Source of the DNA: Biomphalaria glabrata
Lineage: Eukaryota > Mollusca > Gastropoda > Planorbidae
NCBI RefSeq assembly: GCF_947242115.1
Contig: NC_074718.1
Coordinates: forward strand, 44,835,199 to 44,899,198
Direction: 5' to 3'
DNA length: 64,000 bases
Shown: piece by piece, positions 56,601 to 64,000 of the stretch
How positions within the stretch are numbered: the stretch's first letter is position 1
Layout of the letters: the number at the start of each line of letters is the position of its first letter
Notes under the pieces: generated by a model
What the model saw: the letters and a program-made list of their open reading frames with translations, nothing else
The model's database searches: none
What the model was told of the DNA's origin: nothing
Program-made: the position numbers and the translations under genes

Positions 56601-59600
56601 TTGAGGAAAAGTATAGGCTGTTGGTCGTTGTGCTGGCTACATGACACCCTAGTTCACAGTGGGCCACAGAAACAGATGACCTTACATCTGCCCTATAGAT
56701 CACAAGGTCTGAAACGGGAACTTTACTTAGCTATCACATCGTGATGTGTTTTTTTTGTTTCAAATACTTAATTTAATAAATAGAGAAGAAGAGTAGAAAT
56801 TCCATTTTGGTTTTGAATATATTTGAGCTATTTTCAGTCTTCAGTCCTATTAGTGGTTAGAGAGAAAATCTTTGAATCACAAGTCAATGATACAAGCATT
56901 AGTTAGGCACAAAATCTAAATGTGTGTTTGATGGGGAGGACGACATATTTATTTTTTTCATCTTGCTGATATCTTTCCATTTTTAAGATATTTGACATGG
57001 GCACTGAGCGATGGATGGTCATCTTATACACAACCAGTGAACAATTAGATGGTTTGACCAACTTTAGATGTTTACTGACACGTCTGATACTACAACAGCA
57101 TCATGTAGCCTACGAGGAGCGTGACATAGCACTGGCCAACATGCCTTATAAAGAGGAGCTCAAAAAGAGACTTGACACGAATGGTATCACTGTTCCTTAT
57201 GTCTTTGCTTATGGCGTGACAATAGGGGTGAGTACTTTGTCATTGTGTGACAGTTGGGGGGGTGAGTACTTTATGAGTACTTTATGGCGATATGACACTA
57301 GAGGTGAAAACTTTGATATGGTGGGACTAATTTTCTAATGTTATCTTATGTTCTAATGTTATATAGTAATTGTAAATTAATAAGCTCAATATTTTTTATA
57401 TTCATGAGATATTTTAAGGGTCTAACTCTCTAAGTCAATCCACATATTGATGAAACTATAAAAAAATTAAACAAAGCATTAGGATTTATTAAAAGAAATT
57501 TCTATAAATCAAATAAGAACATAAAACTAAAATGTTATTTAACCTTGGTTAGGCCAATAATAGAATATGCATCCTTCGTTTGGGACCCCTCAACTCAAGA
57601 AAACATTAAGAAACTGGAACAGACACAAAATAGAGCAGTGAGATTCATAACAAACGAATATTCACATTTGACTAGAGTAACACCTTTAGTAAAATCACTA
57701 AATTTAGAAAGCCTTCAGGACAGAAGACTCAAAAGTAAAGTAGCAATTATACATAAAACACTGAACCATAATCTTCAAATACAAAAACAAAATTTAATAA
57801 AATACTCTGAAAGACACAAAGATAAAGGCACATTCCTCATCCCATATGCTAGGACAAATTTGTACAAATACTCCTTCTTCCCTAGTGCTATTAGAGCATG
57901 GAATGGTTGCCTGAGATAGCCATGAAAACCAGTGACTTGGCAGAATTTAAGTCATTGCTTAACATGACTGAATGCATGACCAGTAGGACGCAATCATCTT
58001 CTTTTTTGAAGTAACGTCTGTATTAGATAAGATAAGAAGATAAAGAATTAAAGAAATAGAATGCTTCATTAAGTCATATTGTACTGAGCTATTAAAGTTG
58101 CAGTAGGAGGCATCCATTGCTGTTTGTGGACATCTTCAAAAATTGTCTTTTTTGTGTGGTGCTGGAATGTGTGCATTTAAACTATATTAGAGCTAATACA
58201 TTTGAGATAAATATAAAATCATGTTACTGCAAGTTTCTCTGATTTCAAATTTGAAATACAGTATCACTTAAATTGTGTTCCTTTAAGAAATGCATTAGAA
58301 GTGCTCAAGATAGGCATAAGAAATGTTTTAAAATCTTCACAGCTAACAAAAGACGACCTTAAGTTGAGTTACTAAATTTATAAACACTTCAGAATAGTAT
58401 TTGAAACCGAAGTACACTTATATTTCTGATTGAAATCCATATACTTTCCTTGTCTGACTTTTAATTTAAAGCAAATGTATTATTAAATCCAAACAATTTT
58501 TGTTTTATAATAAAAAAAAACAATTAAAAGTGATTATTCATTCAAAACTCAAAATATCCATAGAAATGAAAAAAAAAGAAAATAGAACTAATTGTTAAAT
58601 TCACTTTTGTACATTGTAGGCTTCATAGCTCAAAGAAGTTTGTACTGTGTTATACCAAAATGCTCTCTGCTCAATACACAAAACTGATGTCTCTCCCAAA
58701 TAGGTCTCCACAGCCATATGAAAAAGTGTTCGAGATGAACCATAGTTGTTGTACGACTGTAGGAGGCCAATATACCAAAATGCTCTCTGCTCAATACACA
58801 AAACTGATGCACAGAGTAATAGGATGTGACTTACTGATTTCTAGACTAAAAGGATGTACCTTTTTGATTCACAGACTAATAGGATGTAACTTTAAAAAAA
58901 CATTTGTGATTTTTTGCAAAGACATATATTTTATGTGACGTTTTGAAACTTTGTTTTTCTCCATTTCTTTGTGTCCAATTAAGTGTGACTGCCATTTTGT
59001 AATCTTGTAGAACTGCCAGGTGATTTATGCTCTCCACAAGTTGAAAATGATGGATTCACTCTTCAAGAACTTTATTGTAAGTCAGCATGAGTTTCCTACT
59101 AGTCAGTAGTAGTAGTAGACTTATTTGATCAGCCTTTCTCAAATGAATTTCTGAAGCTTATAGTGCTCAACCCCCTCCACCCCCGTGCGCATACCCTGCA
59201 CCCTTTAAGGAAAAAAGGAGGGGGGGGGGAGAGGCTGAGTGGTAAAGTGCTTGACTTCCAAATGGAGAGGTATCTGGTTCAAATCCAAGTGAATAATTTC
59301 AGGATTTTTAGGAGACCACTGAGTCCACCAAACTTTAACGAGTACCTGAAATTAGTTTGGGAGAGTAAGGGCAGTCGGTTGTTGTGCTGGCTACTTAACA
59401 CCCTTGTTATCAATGGGCCTTAGAAACAGATGACCTTTACTTCACCTGCCCCTTAGATCACAGGTTTGAAAAAAGGCACCATAGAAGTAGTTTGAAAACC
59501 ACTGGATTAGATTCTAATAATTTTATTTGGATTGGATTTAACCAAAAAAAATAGCCGTTTTGTCCTTCCCCAGTATATATAAAAAATAAATTAAAATGAA

Positions 59601-62600
59601 AATGGTACAAAGTTTTTATTGTCAAACTCTAATCTTCTCATTTGCTTTATCTAACATCTTCTGTGAATAGCCATTTTTTTTAAAGCACTAAATTACTTAC
59701 ACATTTAGCACTAAAGGAAAGAGTGTGAATATTCTGACATGTTTAACATTTTCAGACTATTTTAGGTGTTTTAATGAATACTTCTATTGTACAATCATTG
59801 AGACATAAATCTCAATCATGATTCTTTCAATACTCCTGACAGATGCCTCCTAACAAATACAATGAATGGTTAAACAGCAGGCATCTAGGAAAAGGTTCAG
59901 GGCTTAAGATTGATGGTAAGCTTTGTTTTCTAAAGGGAGGCAAATTTGTAAAACACTAAATGTTAAAGAAACAAAGATAATGAATTGTAGGAATGTATAT
60001 GTAGGAATATTTTTTCCTTCAAAGAAAACGTAATAAATGAAAGAAGATAGAATTATCTGTGGCATTTTAGAATTAGAATTTAGATAGAATTATATTGAGA
60101 GAGTCTCATGCGCCATCCATTTATGAAATATAATTCTGATTCTGATTATGCAATTCTCATTTTGTCATTGAGATTATATAGCTCCTCTTTTGTGGTCAAA
60201 GATGAGCTCATTTCTCATTTCCTGTGGACTCGAAGATGACTGTAAAATCCAATCATCGCTTTAAAAAGCCGGCCGCATACGTGGCATGGGTGGGTTAGGT
60301 CAGTTGCAGATTGGCCTGCTTCTTCTTCTCAGCTTTTTGTTGGTTCTGCGCTCTTTCGCCCTTGGCCATTCTTCTTGCTTCATTGAGATTATACATGAAG
60401 TATAGACTAGTAATAATAAAAGGAATGGTATCTATAGTTTCTTTATGTACTTCTTAGAAAAAAAAAGGCAGGCATCTCACCTAATACCACAACAGTGGAT
60501 GCTGTAAAAATAGAGATTGTTAGAGAGATTTTAACAGAAACAAGTCACATCTGTAAAGAGTGAACCAAGAATACAAGAGACTTGTGAAAGTCTCACTCAG
60601 CTCAGCAAGAAAACCTTTCAGAAATATCCAGTTGCAGTTGTTTAGAGTAGTTGTTTATTAACCTGGCCAGGACTTGTCTTAGTTCACAAAATTTAATGAA
60701 TACTTTTTCTATATTCTAGTACTATTACTGTATATGATACATAGGCCATCATTAACCCCACAAAGCTTAAAATGTATATATATATATATATATATATACA
60801 TGTTTATCGACCTGCATTTGCTTGAAGCTAATCTCTGCATTTCATGATGAAAATCAAAGTGTGTTCTAATTTGTTCTCACATCTCCATTACTTGAGTGCT
60901 AGTTATATAGACATCACCAATAATAAGAAAACTTCCACCCCTAAGATGCCTGCACGCTCTTTTGGGCGTAATGACAAGACTAAATAACAAATAATGCTCT
61001 GGTAAAGGCCTATATTGACAGTATCTACAAGGTTTTTAACATCACACATTAGGCTTACACTAATCTATATATATTTTTTTGCTATCCATTATGTCGATAT
61101 ATATAATGCTGGAATTTATATTTTGCCAGTATTCTATGTATTTCAACAGTCAAAGTCAGTTCCTTTCCTGCACTGAATTTACTAGCTGGTCTGCAGTCTG
61201 AAATCAAACTCTCTAGTGTTGATGCCGAGAAGACCAAAGTGGGCAAAGAGATTGTCAGAAGAGCAAGGACACGATGGATTGAGATTTCAAAAATAGGCTT
61301 TAAACAGCCGGATCTTCTCAGATTTGTACTCTTAAAGAGAACTATCATCTTAGCACTGACTATGATGAATGACATTTATCAAACATATTTGACAAAAAGA
61401 AATATTGGTAAGTGTGATATCTTCTTGAATATCTGGAGAGTCGGAATCTTTTAGTTTCCTTATCTATCATGGTTGTATTTAAGTCAGATGTCATAAAAAA
61501 AAAATTTTGCTACCCTCAACATCCTTTCTATTTTATATTTATGAAAGACGCAAGCTTTTCTAGACTTGCTCACACATTGTTTTATGAGTTTTAGTTTCAA
61601 TAGTCTGCAATTTTTATTTTATTTCACATTCCAATAACACTTTAAACGCTTAAGATAAGTTCTTATATTTGTCTTAGAATGTAGAAACTTGTATGATCAT
61701 TTTGTTTTCTTTTATTGGATTCTTCCTGTTGTTTCCGTGTACTGTATATTTCTTATTTTATCTATATCGAGACCAATCGACTTGCTTGTTCTTCTTTTCT
61801 TCAACTGTCACCTCTATTTAGTAACTGATGGACAGACCAGCTTTTGCCCCCCCCCCCCTTTACTCACGGTTATATCAGGATCAATTCAGCCTAAACCAAA
61901 AAAACAACAACATTGGCCCGCATTTACTCAGAAACACACATTCACTCCATAACAATCAGCATCTACCTTTCATCTAGGTTACTTTGTCTAAGATAATTAG
62001 CTTTGTCTCTGTTTTTCAGTGTTCCTACTATTCTTAGGAGGCTCACCCATTTATGCAAACAAAAATGCAGTTACTTGTTTACCATCATCCGTTGATTTGT
62101 GATTAATTGATCTTGCAGGTCTTCCGAGCCCACTTTAGACAGTTTATTAGAAGTTTTGATTTTGTATTTATTGGGATAGTATCCTCTCAGGCTCTGCCAT
62201 CATTTTTTTGATGGCTATTAAAATTCTGCTGTGTTGAAGTGACCTTGCTAAAATCATCAATAAATATATTCAAGCTTGTTTTCCTTAGTGATGTTTTTAT
62301 ATTTCATTATGTATGCTGTTCAAATCATTCAATTATTAAGGTGTATTCCATGCCTTTAAGATATGTTCTTATATTTGACTAATGCAGTAATCAATAAGTT
62401 AAGTTGTAAACAGCTTACTGACTAATGACTCTTAGATTTGGCCAATGGACCTCATTCACCAATCATGATGGTTGTCACGTGACAGTTTTTTCCGTTGTTT
62501 TATCAATAAGATCACGTGACTAAATGTTTGTTTACGATTGGTGAATGAGGTCCATTACCTAGCTACCCATTAATTTTGCACAGCTCTGGTGTTAATTCTA

Positions 62601-62665
62601 TTTGTATTTTTGTGTCTCCAGGTCAACACATGGCAAAGAAAAGGAGATTTTCATGGATGAAGTAA
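53620..62665 (+). CDS. Glutaredoxin-like domain protein lacking the active-site cysteine motif
   Basis: Exons 53620-54615, 56988-57228 (last coding base 57227), 59011-59076, 59843-59915, 61150-61407 and 62622-62665 (TAA) give 558 residues. An in-frame stop 26 bp upstream fixes the ATG. Residues 1-332 (one exon) are Ser/Thr-rich with a small Cys patch (KLCCFKFCRQKKSPEEL) and no known domain. Residues about 338-434 form a glutaredoxin-like fold: ILYTTSEQLDGL, FRCLLTRLILQQHHVAYEER, the cis-proline TVP (400-402) and VTIGNCQVIYALHKL. The CxxC/CGFS site is replaced by YTTS, as in the deafness-related GRXCR1/2 group, which share YTTS and the EE-IAL wording; close orthology is not shown. Residues 435-558 are basic and helical with no match I recognise. 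Introns hold a 45-bp satellite, a LINE, SINEs and a MITE. Enzymatic activity is unlikely; function unknown. Confidence 0.7.
55370..55910. repeat. 45-bp tandem array, about 12 copies, open on both strands
   Basis: Unit ACATATACTACTCCTGTACA, CAATCACATCATTGTCATTG, TCTTG is 45 bp, exactly 15 codons, so long frames stay open on both strands (TYTTPVHNHIIVIVL on plus; VIVYRSSICQDNDND on minus). The last three units are shortened by 9-18 bp. It lies inside an intron with no splice context of a coding exon. Confidence 0.93.
56218..56730 (+). mobile_element. SINE family A interrupted by an antisense SINE family B
   Basis: The outer SINE A starts at about 56221 (GAGGTGTGGTGGCTGTGCGG) and ends with AAGGTCTGAAACGGGAACTT at about 56728. 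GCTATCACAT flanks it on both sides (about 56206 and 56731). The inner insert, about 56340-56575, is SINE B in reverse: body first (GAGAAGGTTTTTCCGTGCTG), then the head (AGCCTCTCGACCACGCTTCC). Confidence 0.8.
57434..58037 (+). mobile_element. LINE family A, longest 3' copy
   Basis: It extends about 110 bp further 5' than other copies: NPHIDETIKKLNKALGFIKR, then LTLVRPIIEYASFVWDPSTQ, NRAVRFITNEYSHLTRVTPL and FFPSAIRAWNG, ending with TTTTTTGAAGTAACGTCTGT and TAGATAAGATAAGA. The frame breaks near the end. Intron 2 of the glutaredoxin-like gene, sense. Confidence 0.88.
58651..58810. repeat. Direct repeat of 39 bp, 120 bp apart
   Basis: TATACCAAAATGCTCTCTGC followed by TCAATACACAAAACTGATG occurs identically at 58651 and 58771. 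Further short repeats (AGACTAATAGGATGTAAC) follow at 58815-58890. It produces open frames on both strands but shows no coding logic. Confidence 0.85.
59225..59475 (+). mobile_element. SINE family A, diverged
   Basis: The head GAGGCTGAGTGGTAAAGTGC, a B-box-like GGTTCAAATCC, then CCTTAGAAACAGATGACC and CTGCCCCTTAGATCACAGG match the family order. Intron 3 of the glutaredoxin-like gene. Confidence 0.75.
59916..61149 (+). other. Intron 4 of the glutaredoxin-like gene
   Basis: Mostly AT-rich. A GC-richer piece at 60230-60370 (AAAGCCGGCCGCATACGTGG, CTTGGCCATTCTTCTTGC) is probably an element fragment; family unknown. A TA microsatellite lies at 60776-60798. Confidence 0.5.
62444..62556. mobile_element. 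113-bp palindromic MITE with two CACGTG boxes
   Basis: The left end AATGGACCTCATTCACCAAT and right end ATTGGTGAATGAGGTCCATT are perfect inverted repeats of at least 20 bp. Between them are GTCACGTGAC (62474-62483) and ATCACGTGAC (62511-62520). No coding. It lies in the last intron of the glutaredoxin-like gene, 66 bp before the terminal exon. Confidence 0.85.
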
Positions 62666-63726
62666 CATTTTTTTTTAGACCTAAACAATTTTGTGCTTAC
62701 AATATGCTGACAAGGATTGAAAGGTCAAAATCATTTTTTTTAAGTGAAAAGTTTATTTGTGTATATTTGAATAGTACAAGTATTGGTCAGTTATTATACT
62801 TTAAGTGAATGTCTTATACCATGTGAATGTTGAGAAAATATTTGATAATTTTGTTGTGGAGCCTATTGTCAGTTTGAGAAAGTCAGATCTCACTTGACAC
62901 TAAGACTGAAACTATGTTTGAGCTATATGTACAAACAATAATTGTATGACATTTTGTTTTAATGACATCTATTTATTGAGCAATGCTGAATGATCAAATG
63001 AATGTACGTTTTAGTCAACAATGAGTTTCATTTGTTCTATTCATAAACATATTTCCTAATTCACCATTTCGTTCTTTCATTCTTTTGACATGTACATTGT
63101 TACTTGAACTCTGAATACACTTCAATGATAAGTTTGGTTTTAATTTCAAGTTAAAAAAAAAAAAAAAGATATTGAACATTTTCTGATCACAAGTAATGTT
63201 AATGACATGAAAGCAACAAAGCATTTTCTTGAAGTAAAAGATGGAGAAAAATAGCTAGACATGACAAGACAAACAGTCTAGGCCAGACAAGTTACTTTGA
63301 GCTGTCTACTTCTAGGAAGACACTAAAAGAGTTCTCTCAAATATTAGCAGAATCTCTGCAGTTATACTGGTAGAAATTTCTTACCCTATATAAACCTTTG
63401 AAGCAATTAACATAAACTAGTGCAGTGCCAGCACTAAGGGAGGATATGGAATTTGAATAAAATAAGTATTGATGCCTTTGGAAGGAATAGACAACAAAGC
63501 ACTCCCGCCACATTAATAGGGTCAAGTGCAGACTCTGGCACTGAGGCTATAAATGGAACATTTAAACATTTTTGAAATATCAAAGGACAGTAAAGGATAG
63601 CACATTCTAATATCAAGGATTTTGACTGATTTCAAACATGCCCTACCTCTCTCATCATACCAGTGGGTAACCCAGAAGAACTTAAGATTAAACCCATTAA
63701 AGGTACATTTTCAGGAACATGCGACA

Positions 63727-63762
<36 letters not shown>

Positions 63763-64000
63763 CATAAAAATCTGTCAATGTATACAATGTACCACTCAGT
63801 AGCTTTAAGATGGGACAGTTCAACATCTGATGGAGTAGCTAAACTTGAAAAATGTGCATTTAATAAGAAAAAAATTAAAGAAAGATCACCATGCTCTTTA
63901 ATAAATATTATAAATGTTATATGGATGGTGTAATGCTATATCTGACTGGTGTCCAATTGCAATCAGATCTGACGGGTATTGTATTGTATACGGGTATTTA
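62666..64000 (+). other. 3' flank of the glutaredoxin-like gene
   Basis: AT-rich, likely 3' UTR followed by intergenic DNA. A poly-A tract lies at about 63154-63167 and a TA microsatellite at 63731-63760. I see no other gene. Confidence 0.5.

Larger units (their letters stand above)
54616..56987 (+). other. Intron 1 of the glutaredoxin-like gene
   Basis: It holds a weak SINE C relic (54720-54815), AT-rich DNA, the 45-bp array (55370-55910) and nested SINEs (56218-56730). I see no further exon; the donor 54616 and acceptor 56987 join in phase 0. Confidence 0.6.

Noticed and set aside
59142-59510. hAT-like element enclosing the SINE (CAGCCTTTCTCAAA ... TTTGAAAACCACTG)
   Set aside because: The ends pair poorly and the flanking 8 bases agree at only about five or six positions; not convincing.
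61082-61375. Minus-strand 97-residue frame
   Set aside because: Shadow of glutaredoxin-like exon 5, which is in phase with both neighbours on the plus strand.

Overview
The window looks like nuclear DNA of a mollusc, most likely a freshwater pulmonate (panpulmonate) snail. It is AT-rich, genes are split by GT-AG introns, and non-coding DNA is crowded with non-LTR retrotransposon 3' fragments, tRNA-derived SINEs, hAT-type DNA elements, microsatellites and minisatellites. The species is inferred from repeat style and protein similarity, not proven. Exon models were built by hand from splice sites and codon phase; every internal junction stays in frame.

Layout. (1) 1073-20038, plus: the 3' twelve exons of an FG-GAP/beta-propeller membrane protein related to plant DEX1. 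One intron (6526-16042) holds a 7.6 kb, 49-bp satellite. (2) 20039-23378: convergent intergenic DNA with LINE relics, a hAT MITE and a minisatellite. (3) 23379-37687, minus: a complete 13-exon EXD1-like gene (Sm-like domain, degenerate 3'-5' exonuclease fold, long disordered tail) of the piRNA pathway. Its first intron contains a hAT element that itself holds a LINE fragment and a TA microsatellite. (4) 37688-38152: short head-to-head promoter interval. (5) 38153-43952, plus: PGRMC-type membrane haem protein, 3 exons, with a long 3' UTR. (6) 45.7-51.0 kb: transposon-rich intergenic DNA, including an apparently complete 2,214-bp element with perfect 16-bp inverted ends and 8-bp target duplications. 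(7) 51044-53488, plus: an 89-residue single-pass membrane protein. (8) 53620-62665, plus: a 558-residue protein with a glutaredoxin-like domain that lacks the active-site cysteine motif, starting only 131 bp after the small protein's stop codon. (9) 62666-64000: 3' flank with a TA microsatellite.

The genes do not form one pathway. The most interesting points are the EXD1/PGRMC head-to-head pair, the inactive-looking EXD1 nuclease with a disordered tail, the possible two-cistron small-membrane-protein/glutaredoxin-like unit, the higher-order structure of the 49-bp satellite, and several nested or palindromic mobile elements with target-site duplications visible by eye.
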